Shown here: piece by piece, positions 44,040 to 51,916 of the stretch
How the letters are laid out: each line of letters starts with the position of its first letter
Numbering within the stretch: the stretch's first letter is position 1
Assembly (NCBI GenBank): GCA_016789845.1
Contig: JAEUQA010000019.1
Span: 1-51,916 of the forward strand
Reading direction: 5' to 3'
Length of the DNA stretch: 51,916 bases
Source: Chromatiales bacterium
GTDB taxonomy: Bacteria; Pseudomonadota; Gammaproteobacteria; Steroidobacterales; GCA-2729495
Program-made: the position numbers and the translations under genes
The notes under the pieces: generated by a model
Seen by the model: only the letters and a program-made list of their open reading frames with translations
What the model was told of the DNA's origin: nothing
Database searches by the model: none

Positions 44040-45907
44040 CCGAGCAGGACGCGGTTGAGCCGCTGCACGAAGGCACCCGGATCCGGCAGCTGCCCGCCCT
44101 CCGCAATGCTCGCCTGGTCGAAGAGCAGCTGGGCCAGGTCGGCGAAGCGGGCGTCGTCGGCCTCCGCACCCAGCCGCACGAGGAGCGGGTGGGACGGATT
44201 GATCTCCAGGATCGGCTGCACCTCCGGGACGGCCTGGCCGGTGGCCTGCATGAGCTTGCGCATCTGGGCGCCCATCTCGTGCTCGCCGAGCACCAGGCAG
44301 GCGGCGGACTCGCTCAGACGGTTCGTCGGCCGCACGTCCTGCACCTGCTTGCCCAGCTGCGCCTTGAGCCGCTCGATGAGGGGCGCGTGCTCGCCGGCGT
44401 CGGGCTTCGGCTGCCCGGCCTTGCCCTCTTCGGCGGCGTCGAGCTCGAGCTCCCCGCGCTTCACGTCCCGGAACTCGTGGCCATCGAACTCACCCAGGTG
44501 CCCGATCAGCCACTCGTCGATGGTGTCCGTGAGCAGCAGTACCTCGATGCCCCGCTGGCGGAAGACCTCCAGGTGCGGGCTCGACTTCGCGGCATTGAAG
44601 CTGTCTGCCGTGAGGTACCAGATCACCTTTTTCTCGCCCTGGCGACGGCCGATGTAGTCAGCGAGGGACTGGTCGGGCAGGGGACTGTCATTGTGCGTGG
44701 TGGAGAAGCGCAGCAGGCCGGCGATCTTCTCCCGGTTGGCGTGGTCCTCCGCCGGGCCTTCCTTGAGGACGCGGCCGAACTCCTTCCAGAAGGTGGCGTA
44801 CTTGGCGGGATCGTCCTTCGCGAGCTTCTCCAGCATGTCCAGCACGCGCTTGGTCAGCGCGGACTTCATGGACTCGACCACCGCGTCCTGCTGGAGCAGT
44901 TCCCGGGACACGTTCAGCGACAGGTCGCCGGAATCCACCACGCCCCGGACGAAGCGCAGGTACAGGGGCAGGAACTGCTCGGCGTCGTCCATGATGAAGA
45001 CGCGCTTCACGTAGAGCTTGAGCCCCCGGGACCCGGAGCGGTTCCACAGGTCCCAGGGCGCCCGCGCGGGCACGTAGAGCAGGCTCGTATACTCCCGCTT
45101 GCCCTCCACCTTGTTGTGGCTCCAGGTCAGTGGCTCCTGGAAGTCGTGGGAAACGTGCCGGTAGAACTCCCTGTACTCGTCGTCGGTGATCTCCGTGCGG
45201 GGGCGGGTCCAGAGGGCCTTCGCCTCGTTCGCGGCCTCCTCCTTCGCCTCGCCCTCTTCCGCGGTGGTGGTCATGACCACGGGGAAGGCGATATGGTCCG
45301 AATACTTGCGGATCAAGGTGCGCAACCGGAATTCGTCGGCGAATTCCGCCGCGTCCTCGCGGAGGTGCAGGGTCACCCGGGTCCCGCGTTCGGCGCGCTC
45401 GATGGTCTCGACGCTGTACTCGCCCTGCCCGTCGGACTCCCAGTGGACGGCCTCGGCCGCCGGGGCGCCGGCCCGGCGGGTCTCGACGACCACCCGGTCC
45501 GCCACGATGAAGGCCGAGTAGAAACCCACGCCGAACTGGCCGATGAGGTTGGCGTCCTTCTTCTGCTCGCCGCTGAGCTGGCTGATGAACTCCCCGGTGC
45601 CGGACCGGGCGATGGTGCCGAGCTGGCGGATCACCTCTTCCCGGGTCATGCCGATGCCGTTGTCGACCACGGACACGGTCTTCGCCGCCGGGTCGTATTC
45701 CACCCGGACCTTCAGTTCGGGATCGGGCTCCAGCAGGGCGGGATTGGCCAGCGCCTCGAAGCGCAGCCGGTCGGCGGCGTCGGAAGCGTTGGAAATCAGC
45801 TCCCGGAGAAAGATCTCCCGGTTGCTGTAGAGGGAGTGGATCATGAGGTGCAGGAGCTTCTGCACCTCGGCCTGGAAACCGTGGGTTTCGCGCGCAGCGA
45901 CGGACAT
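44036..45907 (-). CDS. htpG: Molecular chaperone HtpG (bacterial Hsp90)
   Basis: A 623-residue Hsp90. N-terminal ATP-binding motifs are '[20 protein letters not shown]', '[13 protein letters not shown]' and '[15 protein letters not shown]'; the middle domain has '[16 protein letters not shown]' and '[19 protein letters not shown]'; the C-terminal dimerisation domain follows ~residue 500. It is a full-length match to the family (~620-630). The TAG stop is part of a GTAGGAG repeat. A heat-shock-type promoter lies 30-60 bp upstream. Confidence 0.97.
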   Translation of the reverse strand: MSVAARETHGFQAEVQKLLHLMIHSLYSNREIFLRELISNASDAADRLRFEALANPALLEPDPELKVRVEYDPAAKTVSVVDNGIGMTREEVIRQLGTIARSGTGEFISQLSGEQKKDANLIGQFGVGFYSAFIVADRVVVETRRAGAPAAEAVHWESDGQGEYSVETIERAERGTRVTLHLREDAAEFADEFRLRTLIRKYSDHIAFPVVMTTTAEEGEAKEEAANEAKALWTRPRTEITDDEYREFYRHVSHDFQEPLTWSHNKVEGKREYTSLLYVPARAPWDLWNRSGSRGLKLYVKRVFIMDDAEQFLPLYLRFVRGVVDSGDLSLNVSRELLQQDAVVESMKSALTKRVLDMLEKLAKDDPAKYATFWKEFGRVLKEGPAEDHANREKIAGLLRFSTTHNDSPLPDQSLADYIGRRQGEKKVIWYLTADSFNAAKSSPHLEVFRQRGIEVLLLTDTIDEWLIGHLGEFDGHEFRDVKRGELELDAAEEGKAGQPKPDAGEHAPLIERLKAQLGKQVQDVRPTNRLSESAACLVLGEHEMGAQMRKLMQATGQAVPEVQPILEINPSHPLLVRLGAEADDARFADLAQLLFDQASIAEGGQLPDPGAFVQRLNRVLLG

Positions 45908-45937
45908 GGGCGTGGTTACCTTGAAACCGGGACCGTC

Positions 45938-45966
45938 TTTATAGGGCCGCCGGCCGGGAATTCAAG
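45938..45966 (-). promoter_or_regulatory. Sigma-32-type promoter of htpG
   Basis: On the minus strand, CTTGAA (45966-45961) and CCCTATAAA (45946-45938) are 14 bp apart, close to the heat-shock consensus CTTGAA / CCCCAT-T. Transcription would begin near 45930, about 24 nt before the ATG. The element could also work as an ordinary -10 (TATAAA). Confidence 0.6.
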
Positions 45967-45979
45967 AGGCACCGCTTCC

Positions 45980-46071
45980 GTAGGAGCGCCTTCAGGCGCG
46001 ACGCCCCTCCCGCGAGAATCGAGTCCCCGAGTCTCGAGCGGGAGGGGCGTCGCGCCTGAAGGCGCTCCTAC
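45980..46071. repeat. REPIN-like palindrome, 34-bp perfect arms
   Basis: Arms 45980-46013 and 46038-46071 are perfect complements; each starts GTAGGAGCGCCTTCAGGCGC, which folds on itself. The 24-nt centre (GAGAATCGAGTCCCCGAGTC...) matches that of the elements at 43936 and 51847. The right GTAG gives the TAG stop of the small gene ending at 46068. Confidence 0.93.
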
Positions 46072-46286
46072 CGGTCCGCGGTACGTACCAGATAGAGCTT
46101 CGGGCGGACGGCTTCCGCGGCCGGCTCCGCCTCGGCAGGCGGGGCTTCCGGCGGGGCTGGCGCCTCCCCCAGCTCATCCGGCTTCAGGCGGCTGCGCACC
46201 CCGGCCAGGGCACGATCGATCCAGGCGCGGCGCACCAGCGTGTCCTCGTTCCGGATCAGGGGGCGGTCATTATCGTCGTCCGACAT
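46068..46286 (-). CDS. Small hypothetical protein
   Basis: About 72 residues from ATG 46286: a charged N-terminal part ('MSDDDNDRPLIRNEDTLVRR'), a helix with 'RALAGVRSRLKPDEL', then a Pro/Ala/Glu-rich tail and 'KLYLVRTADR'. GGAG lies ~12 nt before the ATG, so the start is not certain. The stop comes from the repeat. No family is recognised. Codon use fits a real gene. Confidence 0.55.
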   Translation of the reverse strand: MSDDDNDRPLIRNEDTLVRRAWIDRALAGVRSRLKPDELGEAPAPPEAPPAEAEPAAEAVRPKLYLVRTADR

Positions 46287-46355
46287 GATTGTCAGGAGCT
46301 CCAGCATCCGGTCTGTGCCGGCTTCGTGGCGGCCATCCGCCAACAGGTACGGGTC

Positions 46356-46646
46356 TTACTTCTCTTCAGGGGTCCAGTCCCGGCGGACCTTCTCCGCCCA
46401 GTTCCGGTAGCCCTTCCAGGTGTAGAGGGCCGGATCCATCGCGATCCTGCGCTTGTCCGGCAACTGCACCCGGCTCAACCACCGGCGGTAGGCATCCCAG
46501 CCACTTACGTCCCTGCCATCCTGGGCAACGAGATTCGGTCCGGAGCGTTCCGTGAGAGTCTGCGTATAGCGCTGCGTCCCGTTCTTCTTCTCGTCGCGTT
46601 GTTGCGGAAAGCTGGGGGATAGCGGCTGATCTTTCTGGTCGGTCAT
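46356..46646 (-). CDS. Hypothetical protein
   Basis: A 96-residue soluble protein with GGGGAAACTGAT before the ATG. The N-terminus is polar and likely disordered; the C-terminal half has regular Trp/Tyr positions ('GWDAYRRWLSRVQLPDKRR', 'YTWKGYRNWAEKVRRDWTP'), a pattern that looks conserved and helical. No signal peptide. I do not recognise the family. Confidence 0.65.
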   Translation of the reverse strand: MTDQKDQPLSPSFPQQRDEKKNGTQRYTQTLTERSGPNLVAQDGRDVSGWDAYRRWLSRVQLPDKRRIAMDPALYTWKGYRNWAEKVRRDWTPEEK

Positions 46647-46816
46647 ATCAGTTTCCCCACTTCGTCAGCGTGGGAGAACTCTAGGCAGGGCTTGTCTTTT
46701 CCGGAAGGAACTGGGTCACGGGAATCAGGCGTCCGCAACGCCGGCACGAGCGGCTCTCGCACAATGTGTAACCGGATCCGACAGAATCCGCGCAGGAGCG
46801 AGACCGCCCTCGCACT

Positions 46817-48184
46817 TCACACCACGACGCGATAACAGGGCTCGTACGCGCGGCCGGGCAGCTTCATGCGGTGCTGCTCGACAAAGGCCCGCAGCAGCCT
46901 GTCGAGCTGGTCGAGGATCGCCTTGTCACCACGGATCTCGAAGGGCCCGTGCTGCTCGATCGCCCGGATGCCCTCCTCACGGATGTTGCCACTGACGATC
47001 CCCGAGAACGCGCGGCGCAGGTTTGCCGCGAGCACCTGGGTTGGCAGGTCCCGGCTGATCTCGAGGCGCGCCATGGACTCGTGGGTGGCAACGAAGGGTT
47101 GCTGGAACACGTCGTCCACCCGCAGCCGCCAGTTGTAGTAGTAGGCGTCGTTGTGCGCATGGCGGAAGTCCCGCACCCGGCGCACGTTGGCCTGGACCCG
47201 GGCGGCCACGGCGGGCGGGTCGCCGATGATGATCTCGTAGCGCTTACGGGCCTCGGGACCCAGGGTCCCGGTGATGAAGCCGTCCACGAGCTCCAGGTAG
47301 GCCCGGCTCGACTCGGGGCCGGTGAGGATCAGGGGCAATGGCGTGCCCTCGTTCTCCGGGTGCAGCAGCACGCCGAGCAGGAACAGGATCTCCTCCGCGG
47401 TGCCGACGCCGCCCGGGAAGATCACGATGGCATGGGCCAGCCGGGCGAAGGCCTCGAGGCGCTTCTCCATGTCCGGCATGATCACCAGCTCGTTCACGAT
47501 CGGGTTGGGCGATTCCGCGGCGATGATGCCGGGCTCCGTCACGCCGATGTACCGGCCGTTCCGGATGCGCTGCTTCGAGTGGCCGATGGTGGCGCCCTTC
47601 ATGGGGCCCTTCATGGCGCCCGCGCCGCAGCCGGTGCACACGTTGAGCTTGCGCAGCCCCAGCTCGTAACCGACCTTCTTGGTGTAGTCGTACTCCTCGC
47701 GGCTGATCGAGTGTCCACCCCAGCAGACCACCAGGTTTGGCTCCACGCCCGACTTCAGGACCCCGGCGTTGCGCAGCACGTGGAACACCGCGTTGGTGAT
47801 CCCGTGGCTCGATCCCAGGTCCAGCTGCCCGCCCGCCACGAACTCGCTGTTGATGTAGATCACGTCGCGGAGGACGGCGAACAACAGCTCCCGGATGCCA
47901 CGAATCATCTCGCCATCGACGAAGGCACCGGGCGGCGCGTCCCGGAGACCCAGCTTCACGCCACGGTCCTGCTGGACGATGCTGATGTCGAAGTTGCGGT
48001 GCTGCTCCAGCACCTCCCGCGTGTCGTCGGAGGTGGCCCCCGAGTTGAGCACGGCCAGGGCGCAGCGCCTGAGCAGCTCGTGGTGGCCGCCCTCGCCGGT
48101 GCTGCGCAGGCGGTTCACCTCGTTCTGGGACAGCACCTCGAGGGTGCCCTCCGGCATCACTTCGATGAAGTGTTTCACGGACAC
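46817..48184 (-). CDS. ppnN: Nucleotide 5'-monophosphate nucleosidase PpnN (YgdH)
   Basis: A 455-residue enzyme matching E. coli PpnN (454). The LOG-type core has 'VVCWGGHSISREEYDYTKKV', 'NVCTGCGAGAMKGPMKG' and 'IVIFPGGVGTAEEILFLLGV' (the PGGxGTxxE motif). It splits nucleotide monophosphates into base and ribose-5-phosphate and is activated by (p)ppGpp in E. coli. It starts at GTG 48184, or at the GTG two codons downstream. It is 10 bp after the L,D-transpeptidase gene. Confidence 0.96.
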   Translation of the reverse strand: MSVKHFIEVMPEGTLEVLSQNEVNRLRSTGEGGHHELLRRCALAVLNSGATSDDTREVLEQHRNFDISIVQQDRGVKLGLRDAPPGAFVDGEMIRGIRELLFAVLRDVIYINSEFVAGGQLDLGSSHGITNAVFHVLRNAGVLKSGVEPNLVVCWGGHSISREEYDYTKKVGYELGLRKLNVCTGCGAGAMKGPMKGATIGHSKQRIRNGRYIGVTEPGIIAAESPNPIVNELVIMPDMEKRLEAFARLAHAIVIFPGGVGTAEEILFLLGVLLHPENEGTPLPLILTGPESSRAYLELVDGFITGTLGPEARKRYEIIIGDPPAVAARVQANVRRVRDFRHAHNDAYYYNWRLRVDDVFQQPFVATHESMARLEISRDLPTQVLAANLRRAFSGIVSGNIREEGIRAIEQHGPFEIRGDKAILDQLDRLLRAFVEQHRMKLPGRAYEPCYRVVV

Positions 48185-48194
48185 CGGGGGGTGG

Positions 48195-48707
48195 TCAGGG
48201 CAGGATCTCGATCGGCGTGTTGTCAGGCGTCATCAGCCAGATGTCGACCATGTCGGCGTTGGACACGGCGATGCAGCCGTTGGTCCAGTCCCTCGTCTGG
48301 TAGTACTCCAGGGGCTTCGACGGCCGGTTGGGCTGGCCATGGATCATGATGAGGCCGCCGGGATCCACGCCTTCAGACGAAGCCCGGCGCAGGTCATCCG
48401 GCCCGGGGTAGTTCACCTGGATGGCCAGGAAGAAGTCACTGTTGGGATTGCGGCCCGCCAGGCGGTAGTTACCCTCCGGCGTCCGGAAGTCCCCTTCCCG
48501 CTGCTTGTGCCCGGTTGGCGACAGGCCGAGGGCCACGTCGAAGGTGCGGAGCACGCGCTCGCCCCGCATGAGCAGCAGCCGGCGCTCCGACTTGCGCACG
48601 ATCACCCGGTCGGCCATCTCGATGGCCGATGCCGGCGCCGTGGCCGGGGCCGTGCCGAGGACGGCAAGTAGGACCATTAGGGGCAGGAGGCGGGGCAGGA
48701 CTCCCAT
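48195..48707 (-). CDS. L,D-transpeptidase (YafK/ErfK-like)
   Basis: A 170-residue exported enzyme with a signal peptide ('LLPLMVLLAVLGTAPATAPA'). The YkuD-type active site is 'GLIMIHGQPNRP' and 'DWTNGCIAVSNADM' with the catalytic Cys. It makes or breaks 3-3 peptidoglycan cross-links or attaches proteins to peptidoglycan. It starts 2 bp after the mltD-like stop, so both cell-wall genes form one unit. Confidence 0.92.
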   Translation of the reverse strand: MGVLPRLLPLMVLLAVLGTAPATAPASAIEMADRVIVRKSERRLLLMRGERVLRTFDVALGLSPTGHKQREGDFRTPEGNYRLAGRNPNSDFFLAIQVNYPGPDDLRRASSEGVDPGGLIMIHGQPNRPSKPLEYYQTRDWTNGCIAVSNADMVDIWLMTPDNTPIEILP

Positions 48708-48709
48708 CG

Positions 48710-50275
48710 TCAGCCCCCCTCGCTGTTGTCGGCCAGCCGCAGGCGCTGTCCGGGAAAGATGCGGTTGGGATTGTCGAGGGAATTGATCGCCATCAGCTGC
48801 CGCTGGGGCACGCCGGTGCGCTTCGCGATACTGGCCAGGCTGTCACCACGCTGCACTACGTAGGTCTTGCTGCTGGTCTTGCCACTGGCCTGGCCACCGG
48901 CCTGGCGGGGGGGCTGCGCATCACCGGCCGCGGTGACGGCGCCGCCGGGCAGCTTGAGGCGCTGTCCGGCGCGAATCAGGTTGCTCTTTGGCAGCCCGTT
49001 CAGGCTGGCCAGGCGGCTCGCCGACGTACCGTACCGGGCGGCGATGCCTGACAACGTCTCGCCACTGCGGACCTGGTGCGTGTTCGGCGCGGGATCGCTG
49101 ACCTGGGCCGTGCGCCGCTGGCTGCCAGGGATCTCGGCGAGGCGAGTGTGCGCATCGGACACCGTGTCCGGCAGGCGCAGGGTATAGCCCTGCGGCACGT
49201 ACTTCTTGCCCATCCAGATGGCGGGAAGCAGGGACGGGTTGTAGGCCTGGAGGGTTTCACGGGGAACGCCCAGGGTCTGTTCCAGGGTGCTGGCGCTCAG
49301 GTAGGCGGGCACCTGGATGGTCGTCAGCTTCTCGGGCGGATCGCGGCGGATCGGCCCGAAGTACTTCTCGGCGTTGCGCTCGACTTCCTCTGCCGCGAGG
49401 AAGGACACGTAGAAGTTCCGCGATGCGAAGCCGAAGGCGGGTCCGTCGTAGTTGCGCATGATGGTTTCGATGTTGTCGGTACCCGTGGCACGGATCGCGC
49501 GGCGCATGCCGCCGGTACCGTGGTTGTAGCCGGTGATCGCGAGCGGCCAGGAGTCCAGCTCGCGGTAGTTGGCCTTGAGCAGGCGGGCCGCGGCCTCACT
49601 CGACCGGTAGGGATCGCGGCGCTCGTCCACGGCCCCGTCGATGCGCATGAAGCGCCGGCCGGTGCCAGCCGTGAACTGCCAGAGGCCCGAGGCGCCCACG
49701 TAGGACCGGGCCTCCGGATTGAACGAGGATTCGACGTGGGGCAGGGCAGCCAGCATCTGGGGCACGCCTTCCTCACGCAGGCTGTCCCGGATGTGATCCT
49801 CCCAGCGGCCCGCGCGGACGAAGCCCTCCAGGAACCGGTCCGAGAGCCCCTGCTGGACCCGCACCCGGTCGGCGGCCGCGCGGAGCGTGGCGTTCCCCGG
49901 CTTGCCGGCCCACAGGGCGAGCACCCGGCGCTCGTCCTTGCCGAGATTCGAGCGGTCGCCGGCGGCCAGTCGCGTCAGGATTGCGGAGTACCTGGCCTTC
50001 GCCTCGTCCATCGCGCGGCGCCGGGCACCATCGGACTGCAGCCCGGACAGGTCGAGCTTCTCGTAGACGATGCCGAGGTAGCGGTTGTCGTGGACCAGGG
50101 CCTCGCTGGTGGAGACCTCGGCGAAGATCTTGCGCCAGAAGCCGATATCCGGCTCGAGGCCGGCGGGCCGGGGCAGCGACTCCGAGGCCAGCGCCCCGGC
50201 CCCGGGCGCCAGGCAGGCAGCCAGGGCGAGGATCAGCGCCAGCAGGCGCCCCGGGGCGCGTCCGCTGCTGCTCAT
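48710..50275 (-). CDS. mltD: Membrane-bound lytic murein transglycosylase D-like protein with LysM repeats
   Basis: A 521-residue protein. The signal peptide is '[20 protein letters not shown]' from ATG 50275 (an earlier frame start has no family support). A lytic transglycosylase domain follows: catalytic Glu in '[20 protein letters not shown]', '[13 protein letters not shown]' and '[17 protein letters not shown]'. The C-terminus has a LysM-like segment and two clear LysM domains ('[20 protein letters not shown]', '[18 protein letters not shown]'). It cleaves the glycan strand and binds peptidoglycan. Confidence 0.94.
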   Translation of the reverse strand: MSSSGRAPGRLLALILALAACLAPGAGALASESLPRPAGLEPDIGFWRKIFAEVSTSEALVHDNRYLGIVYEKLDLSGLQSDGARRRAMDEAKARYSAILTRLAAGDRSNLGKDERRVLALWAGKPGNATLRAAADRVRVQQGLSDRFLEGFVRAGRWEDHIRDSLREEGVPQMLAALPHVESSFNPEARSYVGASGLWQFTAGTGRRFMRIDGAVDERRDPYRSSEAAARLLKANYRELDSWPLAITGYNHGTGGMRRAIRATGTDNIETIMRNYDGPAFGFASRNFYVSFLAAEEVERNAEKYFGPIRRDPPEKLTTIQVPAYLSASTLEQTLGVPRETLQAYNPSLLPAIWMGKKYVPQGYTLRLPDTVSDAHTRLAEIPGSQRRTAQVSDPAPNTHQVRSGETLSGIAARYGTSASRLASLNGLPKSNLIRAGQRLKLPGGAVTAAGDAQPPRQAGGQASGKTSSKTYVVQRGDSLASIAKRTGVPQRQLMAINSLDNPNRIFPGQRLRLADNSEGG

Positions 50276-50593
50276 CCTTGTCGACGGCCTGCTGCTCAAT
50301 GTCCTGGTGCTCCGCGACTGGTTGTTGAATCCGCTGTTCAGGCACGCATCCGGCTGGCCAAATACTACGCCAGCCACAGGCGGGTCTGTCCGCACGTTAC
50401 CCGCCTGCAGGGGAACAGACTGCCACAGGTTTCACAATAACGGATGACGCAACTCACGCGGCGGTTGTGACGCCGCGCGCACCTGAAGCGAAGCGGCCGT
50501 GCGGCATCGCGGCCCGGCCCTCGCTGACGCGCCTCGGGAAAACCTGCTACCGTTTCACTGAAGTCTGCTGGCCTTCCCGTACCCTTTCACCGC
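50276..50593. other. Divergent intergenic region between mltD and the AstE-like gene
   Basis: About 320 bp without a supported gene. One hairpin is clear: CGCGGCG (50457-50463) and CGCCGCG (50471-50477) with a 7-nt loop, no T tract. Promoters for both flanking genes should lie here, but no good -35/-10 pair was found. Confidence 0.4.
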
Positions 50594-51850
50594 TTGAGAA
50601 TCCTCTTAACAGTATTCCTGCTCGCCGCGGTGTCGCTCGGCGGGTGCAGCGGCGACCGGCCGCCCGTGGCCCCGACGGCGCCAGGGCCGGCTGCACCCGT
50701 CACGCCCGGACCCGCGGGCCCGGCCGGAGATGCCCCGAAGCCGCCGGAGGAGCCTGTGCCGGCCACGGGTCGCGCCCAGGGCGGCGAACCGCTGGTGCTG
50801 CTCGGCGACACCGTGCCCCCGGGCACGAGCCGGCGCCTCTTCTGGTCCGGGGGACAGTCCTTCGACGGCACGTCCGGGGAATCGCCCGTCCTGGTGGTCA
50901 ACGGCGTCGGCAAGGGGCCGGTGCTGTGCCTGACCGGCGCGATCCACGGCGACGAGCTCAACGGCATCGAGATGATCCGGCGCGTGATCCAGGACCTGGA
51001 CCCGGGACGGGTAAAGGGCGCGGTGATCGGGGTGCCGATCGTCAACCTGCAGGGCTTCCGCCGCGGTTCCCGCTACCTGCCGGATCGCCGCGACCTGAAC
51101 CGGTACTTCCCCGGCAATCCCAACGGGAGTTCCGCGTCGCGCATCGCCGCCTCGCTCTTCGAGGAGGTCATCCGCAAGTGCGACGGGCTGGTGGACATCC
51201 ACACCGGGTCGCTCAACCGGACCAACCTGCCCCAGCTCCGGGCCGACCTGCGCAACGCCAGCGTGCGCGAGTTCGCCAACGGCTTTGGCGCCTTCATGGT
51301 GCTGCACAGCCCGGGTGCCTCGGGAACGCTGCGCCGGGCGGCCACCGATGCGGGGATTCCCGCGGTGACGCTGGAGGCCGGCGAGCCAGGCCGGCTCCAG
51401 TCTGCCCAGGTGCGGGAGGGCACGGCGGGCATCGTGCGGCTGCTGGACGCGCTGAACATCGTGAACCGGATGAACGTGCTGTCTGAGCCCCGCCCGGTGT
51501 ACTACCGGTCCACCTGGATCCGGTCGGACTACGGCGGGATCCTCTTCTCGGTGGTGCGGCTGGGACAGCTCGTGTCCACCGGCGACATCCTGGGCACGGT
51601 GACCGACCCGATCACCAACGAGCAGAACCTGATCTACTCCCCCGTTCGCGGCCGGGTCGTGGGCATGGCGCTGAACCAGGTGGTGATGCCCGGCTTTGCC
51701 ACCTTCAATCTCGGCATCGAGGCCGACTCCGGCCCCAACGGCTCCCTCATGGAGAGCCTGGAGCCCCCGCCGGGCAAGTCCGGCCCTGGAGCCGGGGAGA
51801 AGGCCGGCGCCCAGGCAAACGGCACGGAGCCGGACGAGCGCCCGGAGTAG
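50594..51850 (+). CDS. Lipoprotein of the succinylglutamate desuccinylase/aspartoacylase (M14-like) family
   Basis: A 418-residue lipoprotein. The start is TTG 50594, giving a signal with lipobox LGGC (Cys18), a Pro/Gly-rich linker to ~60, then a zinc hydrolase domain: 'LTGAIHGDELNGIEMIRRVI' (His and Glu ligands), 'DRRDLNRYFPGNPNG' and 'GLVDIHTGSLNRTN' (third ligand). The C-terminal ~100 residues are the usual beta domain ('VVRLGQLVSTGDILGTVTDP', 'IYSPVRGRVVGMALNQVV'). It should act on an amide or peptide in the periplasm; the substrate is unknown. The TAG stop is part of a GTAGGAG repeat. Confidence 0.88.
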   Translation: MRILLTVFLLAAVSLGGCSGDRPPVAPTAPGPAAPVTPGPAGPAGDAPKPPEEPVPATGRAQGGEPLVLLGDTVPPGTSRRLFWSGGQSFDGTSGESPVLVVNGVGKGPVLCLTGAIHGDELNGIEMIRRVIQDLDPGRVKGAVIGVPIVNLQGFRRGSRYLPDRRDLNRYFPGNPNGSSASRIAASLFEEVIRKCDGLVDIHTGSLNRTNLPQLRADLRNASVREFANGFGAFMVLHSPGASGTLRRAATDAGIPAVTLEAGEPGRLQSAQVREGTAGIVRLLDALNIVNRMNVLSEPRPVYYRSTWIRSDYGGILFSVVRLGQLVSTGDILGTVTDPITNEQNLIYSPVRGRVVGMALNQVVMPGFATFNLGIEADSGPNGSLMESLEPPPGKSGPGAGEKAGAQANGTEPDERPE

Positions 51851-51916
51851 GAGCGGCGACCGCCGCGACCCGGCACGGCAGGCCCTGCCGGCGAGAATCG
51901 AGTCCGCGAGTCTCTC
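51847..51916 (+). repeat. REPIN-like element, truncated by the window edge
   Basis: Begins GTAGGAGCGGCGACCGCCGC at 51847 (the TAG is the stop of the preceding gene) and continues to the centre GAGAATCGAGTCCGCGAGTC, the same centre as the elements at 43936 and 45980. The right arm lies outside the window. Confidence 0.85.

Noticed and set aside
50457..50477. Rho-independent terminator in the mltD upstream region
   Set aside because: A 7-bp GC stem without a T tract, lying between divergent genes where no terminator is expected.

Overview
The window is a GC-rich chromosomal segment from a gammaproteobacterium. The gene order follows the twitching-motility neighbourhood known from Pseudomonas aeruginosa: chpC-chpA-pilJ-pilI-pilH-pilG, then gshB, a TonB-like gene, algH(yqgE), ruvX(yqgF), pilT/pilU, yggS, proC, yggT and a DUF4426 lipoprotein. 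The protein families, the 2000-residue ChpA and the third PilT-type ATPase suggest a free-living, type IV-piliated relative of Xanthomonadales/Nevskiales/Steroidobacterales. The species cannot be named from this sequence. No tRNA, rRNA, CRISPR array, intact insertion sequence or prophage was seen.

Layout. (1) 1-10147, minus strand: the Pil-Chp chemosensory operon that controls type IV pili, without cheR-like pilK or cheB-like chpB. (2) 10466-13517, plus: gshB, an ApbE-type lipoprotein that appears to start at CTG inside the gshB stop, and a TonB-like protein. (3) 13530-15577, minus: rnk-gdhA, coupled by a 4-base overlap and preceded by a promoter and a ~235-nt leader with two competing GC-rich hairpins. 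(4) 15629-17839: DoxX and pirin genes divergent from a LysR regulator over a 21-bp palindrome, like the E. coli yhaJ/yhaK/yqjF set. (5) 17820-20505, minus: a 25-codon very basic peptide ORF not in standard ORF lists, a cyanophycin-synthetase-like ATP-grasp protein with a decayed Mur-ligase domain, and a SAM methyltransferase. This is the best candidate for an undescribed system. (6) 20542-22460, plus: algH, ruvX and a PyrK-like flavoprotein. (7) 22478-25248: a PolX-like protein without a polymerase palm, an unknown Cys-rich membrane protein and a coupled leader-peptide/orphan kinase-like pair. (8) 25216-29657: a PRPP synthetase-like gene, two methyltransferases and a polysaccharide deacetylase in overlapping register, with a third methyltransferase divergent; probably surface-glycan tailoring. 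(9) 29677-33086: a Sel1 protein and a large exported CFI-box-CTERM-type protein. (10) 33207-36456, minus: a dbpA / VF530 / pseudouridine synthase-methyltransferase operon. (11) 36542-39856, minus: three tandem retraction ATPases (pilT, pilU, a pilU-like gene). (12) 39955-42682, plus: yggS-proC-yggT-DUF4426. (13) 42801-51850: TerB-like, hydrolase, htpG, ppnN, L,D-transpeptidase, MltD and an AstE/AspA-like lipoprotein.

A second theme is repeats. Palindromes beginning with GTAGGAG (REP/REPIN-like) lie at 1-79, 42679-42804, 43936-44039, 45980-46071 and 51847-end. In every case the GTAG contributes the TAG stop codon of at least one flanking gene, six genes in all. A further perfect 65-bp palindrome of another sequence type lies at 36475-36539.

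Many genes overlap by four bases (ATGA/GTGA), so translational coupling is common. Long ORFs antisense to real genes are by-products of high GC and are omitted.
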